Source: Magnolia sinica (lineage: Eukaryota; Streptophyta; Magnoliopsida; Magnoliales; Magnoliaceae). From it: 64,000 nt of DNA. Location of the stretch: contig NC_080589.1 in assembly GCF_029962835.1 (NCBI RefSeq), positions 23,674,586-23,738,585 on the forward strand, given 5' to 3'. This document shows positions 33,459 through 45,375 of the stretch, in pieces. A program made the position numbers and the translations under genes. Below the pieces are notes generated by a model. It was given only the letters and a program-made list of their open reading frames with translations. It searched no databases and had not been told where the DNA came from. The first letter of the stretch is position 1, and every line of letters begins with the position of its first letter.

Positions 33459-33740
33459 TGAGACCCGGGCCTGGTGTATTCTTGTGGAGTTCCCAGCAAG
33501 GTCTAGGGAGCACACATTTTTGGTACTCACCTTGATCAGTTGGTCAATACATGTCAGGCTTGAATAATCCAAGCCGTTCATCATGTGTACATGGTTGTCT
33601 AGATACATTTTTTCACGATCAGCCTGACGCAATCACCACATGGGCCACACGCGTTTTGTTTTGTACGCGTGATTCCCATTTGACAATCATCTAAGCCAAA
33701 GAATCCACATAGAGGGACGCGAATTGCAGAAAGTTCTCGG

Positions 33741-34190
33741 AAACTATGTGGCCACACAGAGATAACTGAGAGAAATCCACTCCATCCATCGGTTTCTCAA
33801 TTTCACAATAGAACAGAAAAAGAAATTTCAGGTAGATCTAAAAATCAAGTGGACCACACGATAGGAAACAGTGAGAACGGAAAATTCCACCATTGAAACT
33901 TTCCTGGAATGGACCATGATGGTTATATGACATCTAAACCGTTCATAAGGCTATTACCACTGGGATAAACTGTAATAAAAAAAATATCATCATAATCTAA
34001 AACTTTTGTGGCCCCACAAAGTTTTCAATTGTGGACGTTCAATCTCGCCGTTTCCTGTATTGTTGCCTACCTGAGCTTTGGATCTGAATCATATTTTTTT
34101 CTTTCCTGTCCTATTGCGAGCCTGAGAAACTGATGCACGGTGTGGATTTCTCATGGGCATATCTGTGGGCACCACACAGCTTCCAGCGAC
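33741..34190. mobile_element. Fold-back element
   Basis: Left arm from TGTGGCCACACAGAGATAAC through AAATCCACTCCATCCATCGG; right arm with GGTGTGGATTTCTCATGGGC and GTGGGCACCACACAGC. The middle has AACCGTTCATAAGGCTATTA. A subfamily distinguished by 'AAATCCACTCC'. Confidence 0.7.
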
Positions 34191-34244
34191 AGGAGCTTCC
34201 TCCCACGTTGCCAAGCTCTTGATATTCATGTGCCCCTTGTTGTT

Positions 34245-34650
34245 GGAAGCCGTGTGGGGCCCACATAGATGCCCGTGACAAATCCACTCCGTCCATCAGT
34301 TTTGCAAGACTGCAATAGGACAGGATTTTAAAAATCAGGCAGATTCGAAAGTCACGGGGACCATAACACGCGAAACAGCGGGGATTGAATGCCCACCATA
34401 GAAAACTGTGGGGAAGTTTTGTATAGTTTATCTGAGTGGTAACAACTTTAAATGGTTTAGATGGCATATACACATTATGATCAGCTTTAGGAAGGTTTCG
34501 ATGGTGAATGTTTCCATTCCCACTGTCTCGTTTGGTGCGGCCCATTTGATATGCTTGAGTTTAACAATCCTGCCCTGCCGTGGTCTTACAAAACTTATGG
34601 AAGGAGTGGATTTATCACCGGCATATTTACGATCACCACACAACCTTTGA
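34245..34650. mobile_element. Fold-back element
   Basis: Left arm GTGTGGGGCCCACATAGATG and CAAATCCACTCCGTCC; right arm GGAGTGGATTTATCACCGGC and ACCACACAACC. Same subfamily as its left neighbour, in tandem with it. Confidence 0.7.
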
Positions 34651-34726
34651 CAATAGGGGTACAGGTATATCATATGTGCCGGGGGCATAGGCAATCCGCG
34701 TCCTTACCTTTTCCGGTAACATTCCA

Positions 34727-35169
34727 TCGAGTCAGTCGGACCGAGTTAGGGCTGACACGACTCAATTCAGTTTTGAAATAGGCCTAACCCGTCACCGATT
34801 CGGATAGAGAGAGAGAGAGAGGTAATGGTGATGGGTGGTTGTCGAGCTTGAAAGAGGAGGATGAAGGAGGCAAAGAGCAAGTTTAGGATCGGTTCAAGGT
34901 TAGGGTCGGATGCAACGTATAAGGTTAGAGATACTTAAAAATTAAGGCTTTTTATTATACATATACTTAATCCGAGTCGAGTCAGTTTCGAATCAAATCA
35001 AGTTTGACCTTTTCAGGTTTTGAGTCAAGTTACTAGGTAACTCGTACTTGACCCAGTTTGAATTCGGATTGGGTGAAGCCTACTCAGTTCGGACTGACTC
35101 ACCCATTCGTTTGGGTAAAGCCAGGTCTGAATGAGTCAGGTGAGTCGAGTCATCCCATGCCCAGCTCTA
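34727..35169 (-). mobile_element. hAT-like MITE copy, left end lost
   Basis: The right end GCATGCCCAGCTCTA-type wording (ATGCCCAGCTCTA at 35157-35169) is the TIR of the copy at 55137-55668. The body matches the copy at 39699-40034 in inverse orientation. A (GA)n tract lies at 34806-34820. The left TIR is missing. Confidence 0.65.
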
Positions 35170-35645
35170 TCTAAAAGATGTACCAGTTCCCAAGGCTTTA
35201 TGGAGCAAACAAAAATGTGCATAACAGATCCAATCCGTACATTTGTTTTGAAAGACGACAATGGCCATGATTTTGGAATTCAGGCATATCCAAAACTTAG
35301 GTGGACGACACCAAGGAATGAGTGGGAACATATATGTTCACCGATGAAACCTTCTTTAGCTGAGCCTGATTTTTATATGCCATCCAAACCGTTCATAAAG
35401 TTATTACCACTCAGATAAATTGTAGGAACAAATATCACCCTGATACATAACTTCTGTAAACCACAGGCATTGAACCTCCACCGTTTCATGTTGTATGGCC
35501 CACATGAGTTTCGCACCGTGATTTTTAGAATAATGTCCTATTGTGGTCCTTCAAAACATATGAACGGAGTGGATTTTTCATGGACACTTCTGTGGGCTCC
35601 ACACAGCCCCAGGCACGAGAATATCTCTGGCAATCCGTTTCCCCT
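35170..35645. mobile_element. Fold-back element
   Basis: Arms pair around GATCCAATCCGTACATTTG and GAACGGAGTGGATTTTTCAT. The central AAACCGTTCATAAAGTTATT is nearly identical to the neighbour at 33741. Right end GTGGGCTCCACACAGCC. Confidence 0.65.
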
Positions 35646-37127
35646 CACATTTCATATCTCACCGTTTCTTTGTGGGGCAGCCACTTGCGAGTGGATAAGA
35701 TAAGGTGTATTCTCAAAGCGTACTCCCGACACGCACCTTATCTTATCTTCTTTCGGTCTATAAACACCGGACAAAAGAACATTCCCGTCAAACAGAGTGG
35801 CAAATCTTTCCATAGATTCGGCCACACAAATAGAAAAATGCTCCTGCAGCTAAAATAAAATAAAATAAAATAAATGCTATTAGTAGCAAAAGGCAAACAT
35901 CTTTCATTCCCGCAAAATCTCCTCCTATTTAAGAAATCTTCTTTCTGGGAGACCATTTAAATCTCATCTCATACACTGCCGGACTATGCTTATCCGTACT
36001 CATCCACTGCATGCACCTCAATCTGAAACTATCCAAATAATACGAGCCGTTGCTGATGGGTTATGATTTAAAAGTTACACTGTAATAATGATAATCCAAC
36101 CGTTGGATGATTAAAACGAAGACGATCAATGGTCCGTATTTAGCAAAAGATATTGCACCATTGACTAGTGGTTAGGATCATTGAATTAATCTGATTTGGT
36201 GGCCAAATCCCATGTAAGGTTTTGGACGGTTTAAATAAAGTACATGTGCGGCGCGTGTGCTGTAACTGCACGCATGCGCATGGATTGTCACACTTTACCA
36301 GAGTATCAGCAATGCTATACGTGTCTGCTCTGTACTCGTGTGGTGACTCATGTTGCCCGGTCATCAGGGATTGTTCTTTTAGATAAGAAACTAGCCCACG
36401 TTCGTGTGGGCCCCACCTACCGAAGGACGGTGGAAGGGAAGTTGGGATCTGCGTATCATTGGATGCGCTGGCAGAGTATGACGACTAATCGTTTTATATA
36501 GGCGTTGTACACGTGGTATAATTGAAATTCAATTGGAACCGTCCATGTTCTTTGCCCCACTGTGGATGGAGTATAATCCAAAAGCTACACTAATCTGAAT
36601 GATCAGAACCATATGATTGGAGGCCATCAAATGGAAAGAATCAACGGCCAAAATTCAATAAACAAATGTCCATTATTTGAGGTTAGAACTATTATTTTTT
36701 CTAATGCCTGAATGATTTTTGGACGGTTAAAAATAAAATATTCAACGGTTCCATTCCAATAAACAAGTGTTTAGGAATCAGAAAGTTGGATCATTAAATC
36801 GATCTGATTCACTGGTGTGTGATCTATAACAATAGGCCCATCAGATGACTGGCTCAGATCAGCCAACCATGTATGTGAGGGACCATGGTCCATTGTTCTA
36901 AACCAGTCGTCTAACCTCGTTTTGTATAAGCTATGCCCACTAAAAATTTTATATTGGAAGATCTGAACCGTTCATTATTTGACCAGTTCGCTGATGTGTA
37001 CCAAACTCCCACGTGAGAATGGGGCATACGTGTGGGACATCTAGTCCATTCATCAGGCCATGCATGCCTTTTCTAAAAATCAAGCCGATCCAATTACATG
37101 ACAGGCAAGACATGTACGCAGAAGTTT
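35646..37127. other. Noncoding; no gene
   Basis: (AAAAT)n-like run at 35850-35873. Around 36090-36800 short words such as CAACGGTTCCATTCCAATAA recur and also appear near 41480-41540, so a low-copy repeat is present. No frame has coding character. Confidence 0.35.
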
Positions 37128-37274
37128 TTCTCAACCGTTGATTGGCTTTAGACACATCTAGCCCACATGATAACATTTCTCAACCGTTGATTGGCTTTAT
37201 ACACATCTAGCCCACATGATAACATTTCTCAACCGTTGATTGGCTTTATACACATCTAGCCCACATGATAACAT
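37128..37274. repeat. Three tandem copies of a 49 bp unit
   Basis: Units 37128-37176, 37177-37225 and 37226-37274 start TTCTCAACCGTTGATTGGC and end GATAACAT. Copies two and three are identical; copy one differs by a single base (TTTAGAC against TTTATAC). Very recent expansion. Confidence 0.97.
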
Positions 37275-37422
37275 TTTTAGATGAGGCATCTACGTAGAGC
37301 TATCTCTTGATTACCCAATCCAATCTCACGTTTGTTGCATGACTGGCATCTACCGTTGATTTGTAAGGTTAGTTCATTTACAAATTGCGTTGAGCTCAGT
37401 TAAGTCACGTTGCAAGTATTAA

Positions 37423-37531
37423 GGCTACGTTTGGTTGCACCAAAATCGTGAAAGTATATGATATTTCATAGCTAATCAATTTAACAAGATTTCTTGATAT
37501 TTCAAGATATTTGGTGCAACCAAACACGGCC
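37423..37531. mobile_element. 109 bp Tourist-like MITE
   Basis: Ends GGCTACGTTTGGTTGCACC and GGTGCAACCAAACACGGCC with TAA on both sides (37420-37422, 37532-37534). It is almost a complete palindrome. TIR and TAA duplication are those of PIF/Harbinger. Confidence 0.85.
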
Positions 37532-37913
37532 TAACTTAAAATCAGAACTGCTATAGAGCCTTATATCTCTTAATCATGGTCTCACAGTATGTTTGGACCT
37601 GTTTCTTTAAAATACACTAAAACTATAAACGTTGGATCTGAGTCATATGGGGTGATTCAAACTGTTCATATCAACTGTAATATTTTTTGTCCAAGTGGAC
37701 CCCATACGAGTAACTATCTGCTTATTTGCTAAAGCAGTTATGCAATCATACATCAACCTCTTTTGGTTATATAATCACGGAGAAATCTTTTTAAAATCTG
37801 AATAGATACAATCATCATTACCAAAAACAAGCGAAGATAAAAAAGCACGGGTTATGTCAAATCACACAATTTACAATATTAGATTCTTGGTAAGAAAAAT
37901 GTCCTTCCTTTAA

Positions 37914-38471
37914 GGGCATGTTTGATTTTCGAAGGCAATATAATAATAATGCAAATGCATTGCAAATATATAATAATTACTTCCAAGATAATTAACTCTT
38001 CCTAGGATTAATTTGACTCTACTTTTTTCAATGCTAAAATTGAAATGGCTGACCAATATATGTGAGGCTCATCGTGATATATGTGAATTATTCACACCGT
38101 CTATCAATTATGCCAACTGAATTTAGGAGTAAAAAAATGTAGCAGATTCAAAGTTGATGGATACAACACTATACGAAAAAGGGAATTGAACACTCACGGT
38201 TAGAAATTTCTTGAGGCCATTGTTTACTTTGGTGTGGGCCACTCGAATATTAGATTTGCATTGTTTTTTGTCTCGTGTCTCAAAATATAGTGGTAAAATG
38301 AATGAGTAGAACAGATATATAATACACATAACTGTGGGTCTAAAAATTTAAATTACCCTTTTTAAACCCGTTTCCAAGATAAAAATTTGGATGGATTTTT
38401 AAATGGGTGAAAGGATAATAATTATCCATTTAAAAGGTATTTACACCTGCTTTAAAAAATCAAACAAGCCC
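37914..38471. mobile_element. TIR element with a degraded fold-back copy inside
   Basis: Ends GGGCATGTTTGATTTT and AAAATCAAACAAGCCC are inverted. The flanks are not a matching duplication (TAA and TTG). Between 38045 and 38340 lies a decayed fold-back copy (TGTGGGCCACTCGAATATTAG), which landed in this element. Confidence 0.6.
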
Positions 38472-39534
38472 TTGAACACTTTTCTTCATTTCTAAATTAG
38501 CAAATGTAGTTCTAGTTACATGAAATACATTCGAAAAGATTTAATAAGGCAACTTCTACTTTTCACTCCCGTTGGATCTAAGAAATCTATTCAATGTAGA
38601 GGATTTCTAACATTAATAAGGTAGGGGGTTTTTTTTTTTTAGATTAGGAAATCCTAAAATTTGGAAGCAATAGTGGAATAAAGATCTAAGAAATGATCTA
38701 TATTCAATGTTGAAAAGTTAAATATTAAAAGTGATAAAGTGTTGGAAAATGTCTAAGTTGCGGCCCATTTATTATTAGGTATATATCTTTCATCTAAGTT
38801 GAGGCCCATCTCCGAAGCTGTTTGGATCACCAAACATGACTCCATATACGACAAATATAGTCCTGTGCCATATTAGAAAACGTCATGACCTAATCCGGCA
38901 AATCTCTTTTAAAAAGGGATTGGGATGTAAATTTTAAAAATGATGAGGCAGTACCTTCTAATAATAATAATAATAATGAAATCCCTATAGCATACAATCT
39001 GGACCGTACAAATAATGGGCCCCAGTATGGATGGGGCTTGGTGAGAGAGTTACACTGAACGGATGATACTAACAATGTCCGAAGGGCCATAAGTGGATGG
39101 TCAAAAGGAAAGCAGTAAATGGATGGTCAGCTATCAAGTGTCACCGACCGTCCAATTAATGTGATTGTGGGTCATACCCTATCCAACAATATTGGATTAA
39201 GATTTGGATCTTTGGACAGGCCATGTGTATGCCACGTGTACAGTGGATGCATGCATCTGATCATTATTATATAATTCATCCCTATTAAAACCTAAGCTTT
39301 TTTCACATGCAAAGATTCTCGTGATTATTACAATAACTTACACAAGTCCAAGATAAATAATCCAATTATTAGTTTGTGAAATTAATCTTAAAATGCTTTT
39401 ATAGAAGGGAGAAACTGAATGAATGAATTCAAGCACTTGTGCCACTGTGGCCAATGTGTGTGAGATCTGGGCCATTCATTAGGTGGGGATGACAGTGAAG
39501 ATGTCCTAGTTCAAAGCAATGGGCTGATGGTGAA
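38472..39534. other. Noncoding; no gene
   Basis: Poly-T at 38630-38640, (TAA)n at 38958-38978, several TGGATGGTC words. Nothing else recognised. Confidence 0.35.
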
Positions 39535-39610
39535 AATGTCCCATGTGTGTGTATGTATTTGAGAAATTCATCAATGTCCCATGTGTGTGTATGTATTTGA
39601 GAAATTCATC
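39535..39610. repeat. Two tandem copies of a 38 bp unit
   Basis: AATGTCCCATGTGTGTGTAT begins both copies (39535 and 39573). The two are identical, so the duplication is recent. Confidence 0.97.
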
Positions 39611-39698
39611 TTTTCTGGTTGAATTTTCTAGGTTAGCTCTGGACAACTCTTTTCACACATCTTTGCTAGAAAGTTAGAAATAAGTTTAACTAGAAGTC

Positions 39699-40034
39699 TA
39701 GAACCGGGCATGGGATGACTCGACTTGTGGGACTCGTACAGACCTGACTCGATCCAAACCAAGTGGGTGAGTCGATTCAAACTGAGTAGACTTCATCCAA
39801 TCCTACACTAGGTTTTGAGTTATGATATCAGCCCGTGGAAACTCGTTGCACCTGACCCGATTCAATGCCAACTCTACCCGGGGCTAGACTCGGTCCGGAT
39901 TAGTCTAGGCCAAATCACGACTCGGATTAAATCAGGCATGTTGGTCGGGTCGAGTTTAGGTCAGGTATATTTCAAAACCGAATCATGTCGGGTCAGCCCT
40001 AACTCAATCTGCCTCGATTCAATGCCCAGCTCCA
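39699..40034 (+). mobile_element. hAT-like MITE copy (short)
   Basis: Left end TAGAACCGGGCATGG, right end CAATGCCCAGCTCCA. The flanks AAGTCTA and AGGTCTA overlap these ends and look like a worn target duplication. The body shares wording with 34727-35169 and 55137-55668. Confidence 0.6.
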
Positions 40035-41774
40035 GGTCTAACCTTAAACTACCTATATCTTACTCTAAGATGGGTTAACTTGGGTTGGTCTAGCATGGGT
40101 GAGGGTCAATCGAGCCCAAGTCAGGCTAAGAGAAGTCAACGTGAGGCTCGAACCCAGCCCAACCCGAGCTACTCCACTCTGCCCAACCCAAGGTATTAAA
40201 ATTCAACCCTAACACCATTCAAATTAGATGGAAAATATTATACCCTCTATAAAGATATATTAGAAAATTTTTGTATATGATAGAAACCCAACTCGATGGA
40301 TTCGGCGTCGGGTTAAGGATTTCATGAATCCGAACTAACCCAAAGTTCCGATTGGGTTAACCCAACCCAGGTTAGCACTCAACGACTGATTGAACCCAAC
40401 CATTGATGTAGTGGGACCCAACAAATGGACCCTACAATTTCCTGGAAATCTGTGGCCAACCAATTTTTAGTAGAACTTCTATTTCTTTTGTGTATGATGC
40501 TTATTGTGCACTTAAATAGCTTAGTAATGCTTTTGCAGATTGACTAAAATGCCTCTAAACACTAAAGAAGAGTTATATATATCATCAACCGATCAAAGTA
40601 CCTGGCGCATTGTTGCTTTTATCCAGGCCACTGATCTCATGGACCCAAAATGAGGATTGGCAATTCCCAAATATCTTGCATATTGGAAGCATCTAGCCGT
40701 CTAATCTTTTGGTCTTTCAATGTTGAACATGGACATTGGTTGTTTTTAGCCGTCTATCTCGAGGCCATGGATCAGAAGGATGGCATTGTCCCATCGAGGA
40801 AGGTTTTTGGAGAACTTGCTCTGTCTACAGTGTCTACATCAGATCAACGATCTGGATCATTTTGGGATGTTATTCCCATCCTTAAATCTAGCATATCATG
40901 CTTGAGTGTGTGCAATTATGGCCCACATTTTGGTGATCCGGACCGTTGATGTGAGCCCCACAATGGATAGGGCATTCCCCAAAAAGTTCTTATGATGGAA
41001 TAATCTTGACCCAAAGCTTTTATCGGTGTCCTGTAAATTGATGTCCAGGAAGCTATATATCAACGGTTCACATTCAAAGGGGACAATGTCCAAATGCTAC
41101 AATCTTCTGTTCTGGGACATTTTAATATATCACCCGTCCATTGTTTCACCTACCAGATCAACGGTATTGATCATCAAACCATGGGCTCCACTTGCGCAAA
41201 CTCAAAGCTCAATATCTATACTTCCTCTCTAATCTATACTCCAGAAATCCAACGTCTTCATCAGCAAGGAATGACGACTGTGCCTTTTTAAAATCAGAGA
41301 AGAATTTGGATGGATGCTCAGGCAGATATCTTGTTCCAGATGATACGCAGACATTTATAAATTGCACAAAGTACAATTGAAGTTATTTAAATGAAACTGT
41401 CCAAAATATGAGCCCTACTTTAGATTTATTATTTACTAAAAACTATGCTTACCAGATTTGACTATTTAAGTGGTGCACATGCATTGGACGATTAAAAAAA
41501 AATAAAAATCCAACGGTCTTGTTTTAACAAACAAACGTCCACCAATCAAAGGTTAGGATTGATTCTGGATTGTGACTTAGGGAGCAGTGAATTTCACAAT
41601 TTGATTAGTTTAATTTAACTTATGCCACATGCACAGTTTCGGAGTGGCTACTTATAAAGGGTCATGCTTTGCTGGAGTATTAAATAAATTCCTTAAAATT
41701 ATTAAATTGCCTTCCACAGCACTCTCCAACTACACCACTGGTATTGCATGCATGGCCTAGAACACGCCACCGAG
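40035..41774. other. Noncoding; no gene
   Basis: 40070-40400 is rich in AACCCAACC/GGGTTGGG words, probably another small repeat. 40400-41774 carries fold-back-like words (GTGAGCCCCACAATGGATAG) but no arms and no coding frame that I recognise. Confidence 0.35.
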
Positions 41775-42245
41775 TTTGGTACTACGTTGATGTGGCAAAC
41801 TTCTGTGGGCCCTACCATGATGTATGTGTTATATCCACACGGTCCATCCATTTTTCTAGATTAGTTTAGGACATGAGCCAAAAAGTGAGGTAGATCCACA
41901 GTTGGAGAGAACCACATCACAAAAAGTTGTGAGGCCAATGGCACCATTCTTTGAAACCTTCCAAGCGCCTACCATTATATTTAATTGCATCCAACTTGTT
42001 GATAAAGTCACCGGACTTGGGCGAAAGGAAAAAACAAATATCAACTTGTTCCAAAACTTTCATGGCTGTAAGAAGTTTTCAATTGTAGGCATTTAATCTC
42101 CACGGTTTCCTACGGTGTGGTCCACTTGATCTTTGGATCTTTCTAATTTTTAAGCTCATGCCTTAATAAAATAATCTAGGAAAATGGATGGATAGTATGG
42201 GTATAACACATACATCATGGTGGGTCTCACAAAGCTTTGCCCTGT
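41775..42245. mobile_element. Fold-back element, long central spacer
   Basis: Left arm TGTGGGCCCTACCATGATGT, right arm ACATACATCATGGTGGGTCT. Both arms carry the ATGGATGGA/TCCATCCAT segment. Its right half belongs to the direct duplication starting at 42050. Confidence 0.75.
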
Positions 42246-43399
42246 TATCAGATTTCCTCTACTCTTATTATGGGCCTTAATGGTGAAACCTTAAATACTT
42301 GGCCATTGGGTAATCTCATCATCATCATTATCATTGAAGTTTTATTATAGTCAATGAAAGGCTGTTGTAGAAATCTTAATATGGTTATAATATTATTCAT
42401 GATAAAAGTTGTGGTAAAAGTTTAATGTTGAGCATCAATTTTATAAAATCTTCCTTTTTTTAGTGCAAAACTAGCAATGAGAGTACAATTTACCTAATAA
42501 ACTAAATGAATGCCAACATGGCAAAGATTCATTGGTTAGCACAATGTGCCTAAACATGTTTTAATGTCAGCAGATCACTTGATAGCGCAACTCAAATTCA
42601 AATATACATTGTGGGTTGTGCTAGTGTTAGACTTGAGCTATTGGATGTAATCTTGATTCTTTAATCTTTTTTGCATGGGTGGAAACTATGACATAAGAAC
42701 TTATTTTCCATTGAAAATATTCGGACTTTGACTAAATATTCCACAAGATCTTAGTACTTGCATTATTTTTAAAAGCTGGGGGCGTATCATTCTATTGAAA
42801 ATTTTTGAGACCCCAGTTTCCTCTCCTTTTTTCACTTCGTAATATTGTGTCCCTTTCCCAATTGGCCACAACACAGGTGGGGCCTGCGTAGTTTTGTGCA
42901 GTCTCTTGATTCACTCTTCCTAATGTGGTTTGCTTATAGGGGTCGGTTTGGTGCACAAGGGTCTGAGAAATGGTCCACTTTGATCAAATCCACCCCGACG
43001 ATACGCTTACCATGGGGCACATCATGAGTGGTCTCAACCTCCTGATTAACATCCATTGATGCATAGTGATCAACGATTCATAAGAATCTTCTTACACAAA
43101 TAGTTCCAACTGTACAAATGTTTGATGTCTTATTTCTTGGTGGGGCCCATTTTGCACAAATTGGATTCCCTGCACACTTGACATGCAGGATAGAAAGATG
43201 GTTTGTATGAAATCCACATAAGGGGGAATATATTTGATGGTGCACGCGTATGGCTCACTTGATAAATAAACTACAACTTTTGATGAAGAATCTTGGCATT
43301 GAGGTTGGAGCGTTCGTGTGTGTACAAATCCAAATCCTAGGCCTAAATGATAATTGGCACCGATTAAGCTGCACTTGCTCAAATCTTAGTTGAAATTGC

Positions 43400-43870
43400 A
43401 TTGGACCATGTTGTCGTCATTATCATCATTTAAGCCTTATCTCAATTAATTGGGGTTGGCTCCATGAATCTTGTTACGTCATTCCACTTTATCAAGATTT
43501 AGACCTTCGTTCGAACCATAGGTTATTAAGTCTTTTTTTTACTACGTCCTTCACATCCTTTTATTACAATCTCTAGTCCTTCCAAAGCCTTTGCTTATGT
43601 CAACTCACTCCTAACCAATATTGTTCTTAAGTTTTGTTGCAAGTGATCAAACCATCTTGGGTCGATTTTCCCTCATCCTATTATCAAAATAGTATTACTC
43701 CTAACTTCTCTTCCCTAGAATGTATTTATTGTTAATTCTATCATTCATCATCTTTCCCTTTATCTATCTCAACTTCCTCCTTTTAGCTATGTACTAATTC
43801 CTATGAATAAGTTGTGCCTTAATTGCTCATCACTTATCTCATAAACTATAGCTGGATTTATAATTATCTT
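43400..43870 (-). pseudogene. RTE-type LINE 3' fragment in copy A
   Basis: Reverse-strand wording such as DKVE..NKIHGANPN and a GATGATAATGACG tail match the RTE C-terminus and tail. The corresponding piece in copy B is 52150-52740. Confidence 0.65.
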
Positions 43871-43971
43871 ATAAAAAATTTTACTTCTGTTATATTTTAT
43901 AACTATATTCATTCTATGGTTGGATGGTATGTCTTTATATAATTTTTATTCAATTATATTTTATTACAACC

Positions 43972-44300
43972 AAGGTATTTACAGTAACAGTGGTTGTAAT
44001 GACCATCACTATTACTTTTACCATACGGTCTCTAATTGTTGTTACACCCCTTAATGGTTGTTAAGGTCTTTTTTTTCTTTAAATTAAAAAGAAAAATCTA
44101 TATCGACCTAATAATGAACCATTATGAACCATTGTAGACTTTACAAGAATTATAATGGGCTAGTTTTAGGGTTATAATGGCTATTATGGGTGTGTTTTTT
44201 TTTTCGTAACAACATAACTGTTGTCACCTTTAACTTTATGTAATGAACTTTATGGCCCATAACAACCATTACAGCACACCATGATTACAACATGAAGATC
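43972..44300. mobile_element. GTAATGG/CCATTAC-rich MITE in copy A
   Basis: AAGGTATTTACAGTAACAGT at the left, AACAACCATTACAGCACACC at the right, broadly inverted. The interior repeats GTTATAATGG-type words. In copy B the same MITE is split by an LTR. A diverged relative lies near 19385-19575. Confidence 0.55.
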
Positions 44301-44765
44301 TTACAAAATGCACGTTTTAATATAGGATAAAAACTTAGATGTAATCTTAAAATTGAATTGATTCTAATACGATTATAATCATACATTATTTTGAATCTTA
44401 ATTCATGATTCATATTTGAAACTACCTTGGACAAGTACTAATGGAATACCGCCATACTTAGCAGAGACTTCTCAGTAAAAAAATATGAAAGTAATACCAT
44501 ACCCCGTGTGTCATACTTGATGAGACCTGAAATAGATTCTCTTGTACGATCCAAAGATATAATGCACTAGTATTTGATTGTGACCACACGTTATACTCGA
44601 TTGTGACCATGCGGCAGTGATTGACATTGTCAACCCTACTTGTGTTGAACTAGGCTTAGAAGGCAATGGACGTGTCAACCTATGAAGGAAGTTCGTATAA
44701 AGAAAAAACTTAGATACTCTAGTGGAGTATGATGGTTTACATACCGGCCCAGGTACACAATTCAA

Positions 44766-45109
44766 ATTAACCATCCACATGGTGAACCCCATTTTTTATG
44801 GATCATAAACCATAAGTTGCTCAACTAGTTGATTGGATATAGATGAGACATTAGAAACCAAAAAAAAATATATTTAAAAAAAAAAAAAAAAAAACAGAAG
44901 AAGAAGAAGAAAAACACCCTGTAATCCATATTCATGGATGAGTGTAGTTGGATGAGAGGCTAAGATTGTTCAACGAACTGTAGTGGGCGCCCGAATTTAG
45001 ATGGTTCAAATTTAAGTTAATACATGGCACGCATATAGTTTGTGAAGGAAATGATCACATGAGTTCAAATGTATAGTAAGCCATACGGAGCAAGTGGGGG
45101 CATGGAGTG
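44766..45109. other. Nothing recognised
   Basis: Poly-A run at 44875-44894 followed by GAAGAAGAAGAA. No gene. Confidence 0.3.
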
Positions 45110-45375
45110 TCGGATTAGGTACTTCCTCCGCCCATGTAGAGCTCAGAACATGTTGTACATGTACCCCATTAATTGGTGGAGAGCAGTTATATCAAAAGGC
45201 AGAGAACATGTAAGTAAACGGAAGCGTTAGCCTATACATATCCTCTTTTTCCGTGTTTTTTATCTTTTTTTTTTCGACACGGATTTCTTGCGAAAGCCTT
45301 TCACTTGGGAACCTAGGTGGGTCCCATTGTGATGTTTGTGAAAAATCCTTCTCATCCATCAGTTTTGTGATTTCA

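Larger units (their letters stand above)
42050..44765. repeat. Direct repeat block, copy A
   Basis: Collinear with 50775-54935. Landmarks shared in order: right half of a fold-back element, ATCATCATTATCATTGAAG, CCTTTCCCAATTGGCCACAA / CCTTTCCCAAATGGTCACAA, TGATGCATAGTGATCAACRA, a reverse RTE LINE tail, a GTAATGG-rich MITE, and TAGATACTCTAGT. Identity is moderate, so the duplication is old. Copy A lacks the LTR present in copy B at 52895-54172. Confidence 0.75.

Noticed and set aside
35646..37127. Promoter region of a missing gene
   Set aside because: Looked for an exon with start codon, splice sites or conserved frame on both strands and found none.
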